Part shown: one piece after another, positions 23,665 to 33,543 of the stretch | Numbering within the stretch: position 1 is the stretch's first letter | How the letters are laid out: each line of letters begins with the position of its first letter | Assembly: GCA_016293065.1 (NCBI GenBank) | Contig: JAEDEY010000002.1 | Coordinates: 1-61,409 of the forward strand | DNA: 61,409 bases | Reading direction: 5' to 3' | DNA from: Bacteroidales bacterium | Lineage (GTDB): Bacteria; Bacteroidota; Bacteroidia; Bacteroidales; UBA3663 | Program-made: the position numbers and the translations under genes | The notes under the pieces: generated by a model | Told to the model about the DNA's origin: nothing | The model's input: only the letters and a program-made list of their open reading frames with translations | Databases searched by the model: none

Positions 23665-24064
23665 TTGTCTCCTTGTTGTACTTGTTCGTCTCCTTGTCCA
23701 TTGCAGAGCCGAAGGGCGGCTCCCTTTGGGTGCATCCTATCTTCTTGCATCGGTAAGCCGTGAGAAATGCCACCTTGGAGGAGAGTTTGTCCCTCTCATC
23801 ACGATTGTAGCTTATCTCCTTGTAGAGAGCATCAATCTTGGCATCCTTGGCTGCTATGGCGGCATCGAATTGCCTCTGCCCCTCCTTGTACTCCTCCGTC
23901 TTGGCAGCGAGTTCCTCCTTGACCTCCTTCAGCAGTCCCTGCCATTGGTCAATGGTCTTGCTCACGTTCTCAAGCACGGAAGCGGTCTTGCGGTCTCCAA
24001 GCAGGTAGATTGCCGTGAATGCCCCCGATGTAATCAATGTCATTATTATGTTAGTCCAGTCCAT
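23648..24064 (-). CDS. Membrane-anchored coiled-coil protein (138 aa)
   Basis: MDWTNIIMTLITSGAFTAIY is a single N-terminal anchor, followed by a long coiled coil (about residues 30-100) rich in K/E/D. This is a typical spanin or tail-lysis accessory layout in Bacteroides phages. The tail carries near-repeats KETNKYNKETNGYNK. It overlaps the endolysin start by 17 bases. Confidence 0.6.
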   Translation of the reverse strand: MDWTNIIMTLITSGAFTAIYLLGDRKTASVLENVSKTIDQWQGLLKEVKEELAAKTEEYKEGQRQFDAAIAAKDAKIDALYKEISYNRDERDKLSSKVAFLTAYRCKKIGCTQREPPFGSAMDKETNKYNKETNGYNK

Positions 24065-24103
24065 CGCGTCTTTATCAAAATCAAAACATACTGAGTTACT
24101 CTA

Positions 24104-27100
24104 CTATCCCATTACTTCGGGGAAATCCGTTATAAATCTCGCAGCAAGTGCCTTTGCTCCTAATTCAGTAGGATGGATTCCATCACTTGATAGCATTCCA
24201 TCATACCAAGGAGAACCTACATCTTCCGCATTCACAGCCTTTGCAAAGTCAATGTACCTATATCCACTATTCCTCACTATATCATTCTTGAATGAGTTGT
24301 TGATTGTAGGGACATTCGGGATGGTACAGAATATCGGCACGATTTCGTATCTCTTGCAATGCTCAATGACCTCGTTGTAGCAAATCAGCCAGTTTGCATT
24401 CACTGCACTTGATGAATCAGCATCATTTATTCCGAGTGCCCAAATGAGATATTTAGGTTTCGCCAATGACAAGGCAGAGATGAGTGACTGAATCTCAACC
24501 ATAGAGCCGACACCACCGAATCCACACATCATCATATTGTCAATGCAGTCATATACTTCATCAAGATATTTCGGATACCTTGATGGGTCCATAAGCGAGG
24601 TGTAACTATCACCGAAGAGATAGATGTCTTTCAGCAAGTCCTTTGCCACATAAGACAATACGACATCGGAGAGAGCCGAAGAAGAAACTGCATATATTTC
24701 ACCTCTACAAGCGATGAAATTAATCTCTTCCGTTGTGAATGTTCCACTCGTAGTATTGATAGTCACTCTTGCATTCGTGCGTTTTCCCCTTGTCACGATT
24801 ATATGGATATATGAACTGATGGCAAGTCCATGCGACACTTGGAAATTCTGTGTACCATTGTAGTAGCAAGTTATCTTTTCTGCATCAACCACTACCTTAT
24901 TACCATATCCAATATTCCCTCCGTGTCCCAAAGTAATCATGTCAAAAGAATCAAACTTGGCATATACCTCAAGAGAAGAGTTTTTCTTGTTGTCAAAGTT
25001 CTTGAACAAATAAAGTATTGTGTTTGGCTGCAAAGTCTCTGCTTTCACACTTGCTGCACCCTTTCTCAATGCCACATTAGATGGCAAGGTCAGCCCCTTT
25101 AGGCTTTTGCTTGTTGTACCTCGGACAATACGGACTTTTCCGTCAGAATAGCCGTTTGCGTAACTTAAATATACATTATCTACGCCACTTGGTATTGTCA
25201 CCACTTTAGCACCTATATTTGAGGATGCAGATGGGACTCTTGTAGTACCCTTGTAAGCATCAAGGAATCTGTATGCGTAGTTTCCGTCATTTGTGGTGAA
25301 GAATGTGATTACATCACCTTCTTTCAAGTTTTCCAAATGGATATGGAAGTACGATGCTGTACCACCTATTGCTCCACTAAAATAATAGCCTGGAATCTGT
25401 GCGACCTGTGGATAGTCTATCGCATCATAACTATCTTCCTCAATAAACGCATCCAATGTGTCTAACTTTGGGAATGCCACATTTGTGACAGCCTTTGTGA
25501 TATATACGCACAAGTTGTTGACTGGATAGTCTGTCGCATTGAAAGTAAGTGTCACGAAATGGACAGAACTTGGCACAACATAGGTTGTTTCGATTACACC
25601 ATTCAAGCCGAGAGAAGGCAAGGCATTTCCATTTTCATCCCACGCACACAGATATGCAAATTTTGACTTCTGCGTTGTTGACTGACTTGAGATAAAGGTC
25701 ACGATGTCTCCCTCTACAACTGCCACCTTTCCTGTGTTCTTATAGTTTGTCGCAGATGTTCCTGCTATGCCATCCTTTGTCACATATCCATCGACCACAT
25801 CCGAGATAGGAGTTATTATATCCTCTGTTCCTTGCTCAATGGAAAGGTACTCATCCTTAAACTCGGATAAAGGATTCACTTCTCCCTCTAACTCGGAAAG
25901 TTTCGCCTGGGATGCTATCCCTGTTGCCACCTTGTGCCAAGCGGTATTATAATATAGGATAACCACCTCATCTTCCGTTACCTCAAGACCTCCGAAATTG
26001 GTATAAGTTCCCTTGCCATTGGCAAGGTAGAAGACCTTCGCATCAAGTGTGCCTGGGTCGGTAGATGGTGTTGCAACCCCGGCAAAGACATAGCCAGCAT
26101 TGACGATGTTGTCTACTGTCTCGGCAATACTTGCACTTATCACATTCCCCTCAATGCTGATGCCGTTGCCAGCGGTGAGGGTGTCCTGCTTCCCTTTCAG
26201 AGCCTCGGTAACTGACTTTTGGCTCATCACCTTATCTGTTGCATCTCCCGTAGATTGAACGACCATAGAGGCGAACTTGGCTTGCCTCTCCAACTCGGCA
26301 TTAACCCTCTTCGCCTCTGCGGACAACCTTGAGTCCTCGTTGGCTCTCCTTGAGTCTTCGTTGGCGATGCGTGATGACTCGGCAGACAATCGGTTCTTCT
26401 CGGATACTATCCTCTTGTCTTCGGCTTCAATCCTTGCGGTTTCGGCTTCCTTTCTCTTGGCTTCGGATGCTATCCTCGCATTCTCATTGGCAACCCTGAT
26501 TGACTCTGCATATAATCTCTCCTCCTCGGATGAGACACGTTCGGATTCACTCTGAACCCTGCTCTCCTCATTGGTCTTGCGTTCAGCCTCGTCCGCTTTC
26601 CTCAAGTCCTCATTGACCTGACGCTCCTGCTCGGCTCTTTCACGCTCCTCCTCTGCGATATTGCGGAGAATCTCATTGACATTGCGTTGCTTCTCATTAT
26701 CAATCCTCTGCTGCTCATTAGCCTTGCGAATAATCTCATTGGCTTTCCTTTCGGCTTCAGCCTGCTCCGCTTCGTGATTGAGGATAGGATCAATAGTACC
26801 CGTGATTGCTCCGATAGTTGAATCAAAGGTCAAGTGGAACAACTGAATAGTACCAGGAGAACCCAAAGCCTCCTCGCAGGAGCAGGCAACGAGTTCAAAG
26901 GCATCGCAGGCATCAATGGTTCGCATCCCATTCTCCCCGTTGTTCTCACGGAGGATGACCCCGTGCTTGCCAAGTATCCTTTGGTCTCTGCCACGGAAGA
27001 CACCCGTGACAATGTTGCCTTCAGCGAAGAACTCAATCTCGCTCTCTCCTGTGCGGTTGACCACCGAAAGGGTCAATGCCCTCCCTTCAAGGTTATACGG

Positions 27101-27175
27101 AACCTTGTTATCCCCGTCACGGGTAAAGATGCTCCAACGCATCTCTATATCATTACCGAGTCTTATCTTATCCAT
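24104..27175 (-). CDS. Tail fibre / upper-baseplate protein with SGNH hydrolase (1023 aa)
   Basis: N-terminal about 130 residues (LGNDIEMRWSIFTRDGDNKV) resemble a BppU-like attachment domain. A long heptad region (about residues 140-320) is full of E/A/R/N repeats (ERANEDSRRANEDSRLSAEA). The C-terminal domain is a SGNH/GDSL esterase: catalytic serine in YLFGDSYTSL, GxND-type GINDADSSS, and D-x-x-H in SSDGIHPTELGAKALA. It likely de-O-acetylates host surface polysaccharide during adsorption. It is placed right after the distal-tail gene and before the lysis genes. Confidence 0.85.
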   Translation of the reverse strand: MDKIRLGNDIEMRWSIFTRDGDNKVPYNLEGRALTLSVVNRTGESEIEFFAEGNIVTGVFRGRDQRILGKHGVILRENNGENGMRTIDACDAFELVACSCEEALGSPGTIQLFHLTFDSTIGAITGTIDPILNHEAEQAEAERKANEIIRKANEQQRIDNEKQRNVNEILRNIAEEERERAEQERQVNEDLRKADEAERKTNEESRVQSESERVSSEEERLYAESIRVANENARIASEAKRKEAETARIEAEDKRIVSEKNRLSAESSRIANEDSRRANEDSRLSAEAKRVNAELERQAKFASMVVQSTGDATDKVMSQKSVTEALKGKQDTLTAGNGISIEGNVISASIAETVDNIVNAGYVFAGVATPSTDPGTLDAKVFYLANGKGTYTNFGGLEVTEDEVVILYYNTAWHKVATGIASQAKLSELEGEVNPLSEFKDEYLSIEQGTEDIITPISDVVDGYVTKDGIAGTSATNYKNTGKVAVVEGDIVTFISSQSTTQKSKFAYLCAWDENGNALPSLGLNGVIETTYVVPSSVHFVTLTFNATDYPVNNLCVYITKAVTNVAFPKLDTLDAFIEEDSYDAIDYPQVAQIPGYYFSGAIGGTASYFHIHLENLKEGDVITFFTTNDGNYAYRFLDAYKGTTRVPSASSNIGAKVVTIPSGVDNVYLSYANGYSDGKVRIVRGTTSKSLKGLTLPSNVALRKGAASVKAETLQPNTILYLFKNFDNKKNSSLEVYAKFDSFDMITLGHGGNIGYGNKVVVDAEKITCYYNGTQNFQVSHGLAISSYIHIIVTRGKRTNARVTINTTSGTFTTEEINFIACRGEIYAVSSSALSDVVLSYVAKDLLKDIYLFGDSYTSLMDPSRYPKYLDEVYDCIDNMMMCGFGGVGSMVEIQSLISALSLAKPKYLIWALGINDADSSSAVNANWLICYNEVIEHCKRYEIVPIFCTIPNVPTINNSFKNDIVRNSGYRYIDFAKAVNAEDVGSPWYDGMLSSDGIHPTELGAKALAARFITDFPEVMG

Positions 27176-27185
27176 ACTATATCTA

Positions 27186-27656
27186 CTATGCTATATTGAA
27201 ATCACACAATAACGGGTTATCAACACTGATTACCCATTCAACGCATACCACATCGGCAATCCTGCCATAGTCATCCCTCCAAAAATCGGTGGCTTCTCTG
27301 ATAGGTTGAGGATAGCCGACTATCTTGACTTTCTTATAGTCGTTATAGAACGTGACCCTATTACGGGTCTGCACTCCGTCCACATCCGTGAACAACTGCT
27401 TATTGAAGGAATGGATAATGGCATTGGCGTTACTCAATGCCCCACCTGCTCGGACGAAGAACCTGACGGTGTAATCGAATGCGTCCTTGACCGTCTTGGG
27501 GTTGACATTCTTCCCTGCCTGCTCGGGGTACGAGGTGCTTTCCATCTCTTTCAGCGGAGCATCGAAGCGGTGGTCTGAACCAAGGTAGACAAGACCGAAT
27601 CCTGAATCGGAATCAATTGCCTGTCCATCGTTTATCTGAATCCTTACTTTTATCAT
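27186..27656 (-). CDS. Distal tail-like protein (156 aa)
   Basis: MIKVRIQINDGQAIDSDSGF, then ASSYPEQ-like signature TSYPEQAGKNVNPKTVKDAF and FYNDYKKVKIVGYPQPIREA, beta-rich. By position between tape measure and fibre it should cap the tail tube as a Dit-like protein. Family assignment is by position and beta-rich pattern only. Starts after an ATGATAAA context. Confidence 0.6.
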   Translation of the reverse strand: MIKVRIQINDGQAIDSDSGFGLVYLGSDHRFDAPLKEMESTSYPEQAGKNVNPKTVKDAFDYTVRFFVRAGGALSNANAIIHSFNKQLFTDVDGVQTRNRVTFYNDYKKVKIVGYPQPIREATDFWRDDYGRIADVVCVEWVISVDNPLLCDFNIA

Positions 27657-27660
27657 AGTC

Positions 27661-28122
27661 TCACTTTTTGCCTATATGATAAACCTTGAGTCTTATCCCA
27701 TCCTTTGCAACAACCGAGCATCCTTCGCATAGGTAGACAGGCACGATGACATCGTATCCGTTGCCCTCTACTGTCAAGTGGCTCCCATCTGCGAGATAGA
27801 GCATAGGGATGATTGCCCTTTCCACATCAAGACCTGCTCGAATGACCCCGTTGCAGTGGTGGAAAACCGCCACCTTGTCGCCAATATCCTTTGGTTCTCC
27901 GAAGTTCTTATCCACATAGATGCCGCAGTCTTCCGAATCGGAGAAATGCTGACGGATGACATCAAGTCCTGGGTAGGATTCCTCCAATGCCCAATCAATA
28001 GTCCGCTTATACAGCACTATGGCAGACTCCTTGCTACTACACCTCTCCAATGCCAAGAAATTCTCTCGGCACATACCTTGGCTTTTCGCTCTTGCGAGCA
28101 GTATGTCCTTCCACTCCGACAT
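27661..28122 (-). CDS. Hypothetical tail-associated protein (153 aa)
   Basis: Begins MSEWKDILLARAKSQGMCRE; helical first half, beta-rich second half (VAVFHHCNGVIRAG, YLCEGCSVVAKDG). Such proteins (pattern C-EN-LAL..C.SKE) sit between tape measure and distal tail in Bacteroides phages. It has its own leader with repeats and a -7 element. Function unknown. Confidence 0.6.
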   Translation of the reverse strand: MSEWKDILLARAKSQGMCRENFLALERCSSKESAIVLYKRTIDWALEESYPGLDVIRQHFSDSEDCGIYVDKNFGEPKDIGDKVAVFHHCNGVIRAGLDVERAIIPMLYLADGSHLTVEGNGYDVIVPVYLCEGCSVVAKDGIRLKVYHIGKK

Positions 28123-28137
28123 CTTATAGATATAAGC

Positions 28138-28181
28138 TCCTTATGTTGCAAATATAAGTTCCTTATGTTGCAAATATAAGA
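28138..28181 (-). promoter_or_regulatory. Tandem promoter-like repeat
   Basis: A 22-base unit occurs twice (on the minus strand TATATTTGCAACATAAGGA..). Each copy contains TATATTTG, matching TAnnTTTG, at 28149-28156 and 28171-28178. A TTTC lies 18 bases upstream of the second. It directly precedes the start of the 153-residue protein and follows a terminator, so it probably restarts transcription there. Confidence 0.55.
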
Positions 28182-28202
28182 AAATCAATGATAAAAGAAA
28201 AT

Positions 28203-28228
28203 AGGGAGGTACCTCACGGCAGCTCCCT
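28203..28228 (-). terminator. Terminator after tape measure gene
   Basis: On the minus strand AGGGAG (28228-28223) pairs with CTCCCT (28208-28203), enclosing a CC-GTGA-GG inner hairpin, and the sequence continues ATTTTCTTTT. It lies 24 bases after the tape-measure stop. Confidence 0.65.
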
Positions 28229-28251
28229 AAATATATGAATAAACAAGGAAA

Positions 28252-31200
28252 TTAATTGAGCGTAACACCCACCTGATATGACGACTGCGAACCTCTCGGA
28301 ACAATGATTCGGCTGATGTTCTTCGACAGATTCTCGCAAGCCGTTGCAGCACGTTCGCATCTCACGAGTATATCCGAGGTGTGTTGTGCTATCACAGGCA
28401 GATAGGACAAATGCTGATTCTGCATATCAACAAGAGCCTTCATATCAACACCGCCCGTTGTGGATACATTGCCTCCTCCTATCTTGGCGAGAATGGCGGC
28501 AACATTTGCGTGTATCTGGCTGATGTAGAAATTCTGCGTATTGATACCTGCGGACAACCCAAGGATAGACTCCTCCGATGCCGTTGCAATATCCTTGCTG
28601 ATGCCCTGCAATCCGGTTGCCTGCTTGCGGATGTCATAGCCGGAAGCCTTTAGCCGTTCCATCACTACCGTCAATGCCCGGTCAATCGAATCAACCGCTC
28701 CGGGAACCATGTCTGCAATTCCGGCTATCTCATCGGCAGTAATGATAGTATCGGATGCGGCATTGCCGATAGCCCTATACAACGGGTCCAGAATGTTCTG
28801 GACAAGAGAAGCGGCAATACCCTCGACAACCATGTTCTGAATCATGTCGCGAAAATCCTCCGTTATCGCATCCTTGGTACTTCTGAACTCCTTATATGCA
28901 TCAATCCAGGATGAAGCGAAATCCCTCGCTGCCGATGTGATGTCCGTTCCTGCAAGGTAATCCTGCACCTCGGAAACCGAATCCTTGATTCTATCCGCAG
29001 CTTCTCTCGCATTATCCTCGTAGTCCTTTATCTTGTCCTTATCGGCTTTCTTGCCCTTGCTCCGCTCAAGTTCGGCTTGCTCCAAGTAAGCCTGTTGCTC
29101 GGCAAGCAAGGTCTGCATCCGCTTCTTGTAGTTCTGAATATACTCCGAACCGAGGGATTTCTCCTGTGCGGCTTCAAGCCGTTCATACGCATAGGACAGG
29201 TCATCTATGGTCTTGGAGAGTTCCTCTATCTCCTTGTTCGCCTTCCGAGCCTTCGCTCCCGTGAAGAACGATACTGCCGCTCCGATTGCGGCTATGGCAG
29301 ATGCTATCAACAGCAAAGGAGCCATTTCAGCCTCAATGATAGCGATGACCGTAGCGATAGTACCAAGCACTGTGGACAGCATTCCGAACCACTTGACGAG
29401 TTCCTGAACAAATACGGCTACATCACTGTCCTCTGCCAAGCCTAACAACTCAACCACGTTGGAAAGGGTCGAAGATAGATTGGATATGGCATCCGAGGCG
29501 TTCTTGAATCCCTTCTCTACCTTATAGAGAGCCGCCTTCTGCTTATCCAATGCATCGGAAAGAGTCTTTTGCTTCTTGATTACCGTATCGTAATCACCAC
29601 TATCCTCTGCATCTTTCAAATCCTTCCTTGCTGCTTTGACTCTGTAGATAGCATCGGCATATTCCTTGAGACCACTTACAACCGCCTTGAACGGATTCCT
29701 TGCAATTACACCGTCATATAGCTTATTGTATTCGGTCATCAAGGCTTTCATCTGCTCGGGATTCTCCGCCAAGGCAGATGCGTTCTTCTTTTTGAAATCA
29801 TCAAGAAGACGCAATAACCTCGTGATAGTAGCGGTGGAGAGCCTGTCAATATCCTCAAATGCCTTGACATATTGGTCGGAAGCCTTGAACTCCTCCACAT
29901 CGATGGAAAGGGTCTCCTCGGTCTGACGCTGGAATGATGCCTGGGTCAGTTTCTTCTTCTCGTCCTCCGAAAGAGCCGTGTTCTTTGCAATCTTATCCCG
30001 CACCTCGGCTTCCCTCTGTGCTACTATCGTCTTCTGATGCTCATAGTCAAGGAACTTCTTATAGCCTTCATAAAGGGTTTGGACATAACTTGCATTGCCC
30101 TTTATCATCTCATCCACCAACTGCTTGACCGCATCAATATTCTCCTTGCCGACAGTATCGGGGTCAAGTCCCTCTACTATGCTCTTGAGTTTGATAGGGT
30201 CAATCTCCTTGGTCTGCTCATTGATGGCTCCCGAGATGTCAATATCCCCGAGATACTGCTGAATCTGTCGTTGCATATCCTCTGCAATGCTCTTGGCGAA
30301 AGCACTGCCGAGGTCTCCTTCAGGACGGTCAATTCCATAGATGCTCATAGTGAGATTGGCAGACAACTCCTTATCTCCCGTCAGTCCGATCATATCGTTG
30401 AAGAAACTCTGCGCCTCACGGGTCTGCGATATGTTGTCGGACAATTGCTTTATCCTCTCCTTGATGTCCCGTTGGAACTCGCTCCACGCAACCTCGTCAG
30501 CCTTGAAGCCAATCTCCATTACAGCCTTCTCGGATTTCGGCAATTTCTTCATAGCAGACTGATACTTCTGGAGAATCTCCACCATTGCCCGCTCATCGAA
30601 TGCGGGACCGAAACGCAATGTTTGGATAGTATTGCCGAAATACTGCTCGGTCTTCGCCTTCGCCTGCTCGGAGGACATATACTTGTTGTACTCCTTGTAC
30701 TTGTTGTAGACCTGCTCAAGCAGTTTCACCTCCTCCTGGAGCAACTGCAAACGATTATCCGATGGTCGAGTGTCATTCAGTTGGTCAAGGGCGTTGAAAT
30801 ACTCAAGAGCGGCATAGGCGGCATCCATATATGCCTTGGAGGTAGCAATGGAAGCCTCGGTCTCCTTCTTCTGTTCGGGAGTAAGGTTCTCAAGCGATTT
30901 AGTAAGCGTTTTCACTTTCTCATCCCTGTCCTTGTATATCTCCACAGCTTTGGCTATAGCATCAGCTTGGGTCGACATCGCAAGAATCTCATCATCTTGG
31001 AAGAGTTGCACATCCTCTCCCGTTTCGCTCTTGATGGCTACTTTGAACTCCTGGAGTTTGGTCTGAATGGCTGTCATTGCCTTGGTTGCCGTAGATACTG
31101 CACTCTTTGAACGGATACCTAAGGTTATCTCGGCATTCTCAATGGAAGAAGACAGAGCCTTGATGCTCTCGGCAGTCTCATCCATACGTTTCTTCAAACG

Positions 31201-33201
31201 GGTAGCCTCTTTCTGCGTCATCTTGAGTTCCTGAACGCCCGATGTAGTGTACACCCTCTTGTTGCCCGAGATGAGTTGGTCAGCCATATCGTCATACTCC
31301 GCTTGCAGTCTCGCAAGTTTCCTCTTATTCTTAATCAACTGCTTCTCCGCATCCGACTTGGATAAATTCAGCTCTGCCTCATAGAGCAGTCTCGCCTTTT
31401 CAGCCGATATACCCAATTCCTTTCCGTACTCCTTCACGGACTCAATAGCAGCAGGATAGGAATCCGAAAGTTGCTGTGTGATCCTCTTGAGTTCCTTTTC
31501 CTCCTCGGCAGTACGGTTGACCTTCTGACTCAACTCCTCGTACCTCTTGATAAGGACACCTACCGACTGCTCCTTGTTCTGTATATCCGCAACGGTGGCA
31601 TTCAGCTCCTCTGCATTCTCCTTTGCGGTCTTTGCGTGCTTGGCAAAGTTGAATATGGCGGCACCCAATGCTACTATGGATGCTATGGCAATAGCATACG
31701 GATTGGAGAGCATAGCCACACGGAGTCTCGCAACGGCTTTTGATACAAGACCCGTGGCGGTAGCCTCCTTGATTCTCGCTGCTATAAGCCGTTTTGACAT
31801 CGCAATGGAAACGGCTCTCGCCCTCGTCTCCGACATCAGTGCAGACACAATCCTCGGCAACCAAACAGTGTTGTTCTTGAGCAAAGCCGCCTCTGTTGCT
31901 TGGGTCACGGTCAAAGCTGTAGTAGCAACAGTAGCAGCCTTGGTTACGATAACATAGGCGAGAAGACCGTTAGCAGCACCGACAACAAGGTCATATACCG
32001 TCTTCCAATTATTCGCAAGACTCTTGAGGGTCTTGATAATAACATTCATAGCAATACTCGCCACCTTGGTATTACCCATCTCCTCGTACATTATGCTGAT
32101 ACTATCCTTGAGGTTACTCCACCGTCCTGCAAGAGTTTCTGCCTGCTTCTCCTGCATCTTGTAGAACATACCTCCCGCATTGGTCATATCGTCAAATATC
32201 TCCTTGACCGTGCTGAACGATATGGCCTTTTCCGAGATGAGTTTGAATACATCTCCCGTAGTAACCAACTCGCCTCTCAAGTCGGTCAGTTTCTTTGCGA
32301 GTAGGTCAACCATAGGGATACCCAATTCGGTAATCTGTCTCAACTCCGTTCCCTTCAGGACTCCCGCTCCCTTTATCTGACCGTATGCAAGCACAATCCT
32401 GCTCATATCGGCACCGAGACCTGCAGAGATGTCCGACAACCGCATCATAGTATCGAACAACTCCTCCGTCTCAATCTTGTATGCAGCCAACTGCTTGGTA
32501 TATTTCACCAAGTCCTTGATTTCGTAAGGAGACTTGACCGCTGCAACCTTGATTTGGTCAAACAACTGATTCGCCCGTTCCGCATCCTGGATGAGTGCCC
32601 CGAGAGATACTCTCTGCAACTCAAACTCTGCCGTAACCTCACGGATATTCTTGACGAAGCGGACTCCCATAGCGAGAGCCGTATAGAGACCGAGACGCTT
32701 AATCAATCGTGTGATGTATCCGTCCTGATTGCTGTACTCCTTATTGACCTCACGAAGTTTGGCACGTTTCTTCTCAAGTGCCTGGTTCGCCCGGTCTTCC
32801 GCTTTGACCGATGCCTGAAGGGTAGATGTATAGCCTCCTGCCTCCCTTGCAAGGTCACGATACTGCTGACGCAACAGATTACCTTTGGCGCCCGCCCTCT
32901 CCGAAGCCGAGAGTTTATCCCACTGCTTGTTGAGTTCGGCCATCTTCGCCTTGAAAGTGTTGAGGTCTTTTGAGCCTTGTTTGGCATTATTGGACATCTT
33001 ACGGATGATAGTAGCAAAGTCGTTCATAGACTGCCTATCCTCCTTGCTGATTTCCATCTTGACCTTCAGAGGGTGCTTATTCACAATATCCTGAAGCTCA
33101 TTCAGCGCATCCTTCACATCCTTCTTGGCATCATCCTTGCCCGAGGATGTGTCAAACCCAACGGGGAAAACCAATTTATCTTCTGCTTTATCTTCTGCCA
33201 T
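28252..33201 (-). CDS. Tape measure protein (1649 aa)
   Basis: The longest virion helical protein, setting tail length. After a charged start (VFPVGFDTSSGKDDAKKDVK) come coiled-coil stretches. The conserved tape-measure region (about residues 190-350) contains LFDQIKVAAVKSPYEI and AYGQIKGAGVLKGTELRQ. Hydrophobic segments around residues 400-530 and 1310-1370 may enter the host membrane. Length predicts a tail of roughly 250 nm at 1.5 A per residue. The small chaperone genes lie directly upstream, as in other siphoviruses. Confidence 0.95.
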   Translation of the reverse strand: MAEDKAEDKLVFPVGFDTSSGKDDAKKDVKDALNELQDIVNKHPLKVKMEISKEDRQSMNDFATIIRKMSNNAKQGSKDLNTFKAKMAELNKQWDKLSASERAGAKGNLLRQQYRDLAREAGGYTSTLQASVKAEDRANQALEKKRAKLREVNKEYSNQDGYITRLIKRLGLYTALAMGVRFVKNIREVTAEFELQRVSLGALIQDAERANQLFDQIKVAAVKSPYEIKDLVKYTKQLAAYKIETEELFDTMMRLSDISAGLGADMSRIVLAYGQIKGAGVLKGTELRQITELGIPMVDLLAKKLTDLRGELVTTGDVFKLISEKAISFSTVKEIFDDMTNAGGMFYKMQEKQAETLAGRWSNLKDSISIMYEEMGNTKVASIAMNVIIKTLKSLANNWKTVYDLVVGAANGLLAYVIVTKAATVATTALTVTQATEAALLKNNTVWLPRIVSALMSETRARAVSIAMSKRLIAARIKEATATGLVSKAVARLRVAMLSNPYAIAIASIVALGAAIFNFAKHAKTAKENAEELNATVADIQNKEQSVGVLIKRYEELSQKVNRTAEEEKELKRITQQLSDSYPAAIESVKEYGKELGISAEKARLLYEAELNLSKSDAEKQLIKNKRKLARLQAEYDDMADQLISGNKRVYTTSGVQELKMTQKEATRLKKRMDETAESIKALSSSIENAEITLGIRSKSAVSTATKAMTAIQTKLQEFKVAIKSETGEDVQLFQDDEILAMSTQADAIAKAVEIYKDRDEKVKTLTKSLENLTPEQKKETEASIATSKAYMDAAYAALEYFNALDQLNDTRPSDNRLQLLQEEVKLLEQVYNKYKEYNKYMSSEQAKAKTEQYFGNTIQTLRFGPAFDERAMVEILQKYQSAMKKLPKSEKAVMEIGFKADEVAWSEFQRDIKERIKQLSDNISQTREAQSFFNDMIGLTGDKELSANLTMSIYGIDRPEGDLGSAFAKSIAEDMQRQIQQYLGDIDISGAINEQTKEIDPIKLKSIVEGLDPDTVGKENIDAVKQLVDEMIKGNASYVQTLYEGYKKFLDYEHQKTIVAQREAEVRDKIAKNTALSEDEKKKLTQASFQRQTEETLSIDVEEFKASDQYVKAFEDIDRLSTATITRLLRLLDDFKKKNASALAENPEQMKALMTEYNKLYDGVIARNPFKAVVSGLKEYADAIYRVKAARKDLKDAEDSGDYDTVIKKQKTLSDALDKQKAALYKVEKGFKNASDAISNLSSTLSNVVELLGLAEDSDVAVFVQELVKWFGMLSTVLGTIATVIAIIEAEMAPLLLIASAIAAIGAAVSFFTGAKARKANKEIEELSKTIDDLSYAYERLEAAQEKSLGSEYIQNYKKRMQTLLAEQQAYLEQAELERSKGKKADKDKIKDYEDNAREAADRIKDSVSEVQDYLAGTDITSAARDFASSWIDAYKEFRSTKDAITEDFRDMIQNMVVEGIAASLVQNILDPLYRAIGNAASDTIITADEIAGIADMVPGAVDSIDRALTVVMERLKASGYDIRKQATGLQGISKDIATASEESILGLSAGINTQNFYISQIHANVAAILAKIGGGNVSTTGGVDMKALVDMQNQHLSYLPVIAQHTSDILVRCERAATACENLSKNISRIIVPRGSQSSYQVGVTLN

Positions 33202-33222
33202 ATATCTTGGTGTTTAATGTCA

Positions 33223-33543
33223 TTAATCCTCCAAAGACATCGCATATCTCTGAAGCTCATCCATATCCATCTCTGATGGGTCTTTCTCCTCTTTCTTTGT
33301 ACCTATCCCGAATCTCGCAAGGATGCTATGAGTCTTCTCCTCGGTATTCAACTCGCTGTCCTTATCCTCCGCTTGGCTCTTGTAGTACTTATAGTCGTAG
33401 TCATAGTATGGCTTGTCTATAAGCATCATCGTTACCATACGTTCCGAGTCAATGTACCAATAACGCAACCACGCCCAAAAGCAATAGTTTCCATATATAT
33501 GCTTTATCTTCTCGTTATCCGAGCAGGAAGCAAAGAAGGAATC
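33223..33543 (-). CDS. Tail assembly chaperone, downstream frame
   Basis: The frame from 33543 to 33223 reads DSFFASCSDNEKIKHIYGNY, FWAWLRYWYIDSER, and a charged C-terminus ending MDELQRYAMSLED. It has no ATG in its conserved N-terminal part (first good start would be a TTG at 33468). It is in the -1 frame relative to the upstream chaperone and is open through its end, so a -1 frameshift product is likely, like the G/GT pair of lambda. No classical slippery heptamer was found. Confidence 0.55.
   Translation of the reverse strand, partial: DSFFASCSDNEKIKHIYGNYCFWAWLRYWYIDSERMVTMMLIDKPYYDYDYKYYKSQAEDKDSELNTEEKTHSILARFGIGTKKEEKDPSEMDMDELQRYAMSLED

Noticed and set aside
26277..26555. Serine-rich open frames antisense to the fibre coiled coil
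   Set aside because: Long antisense frames arise from the repetitive E/A/R/N coiled-coil codons and carry no independent support.
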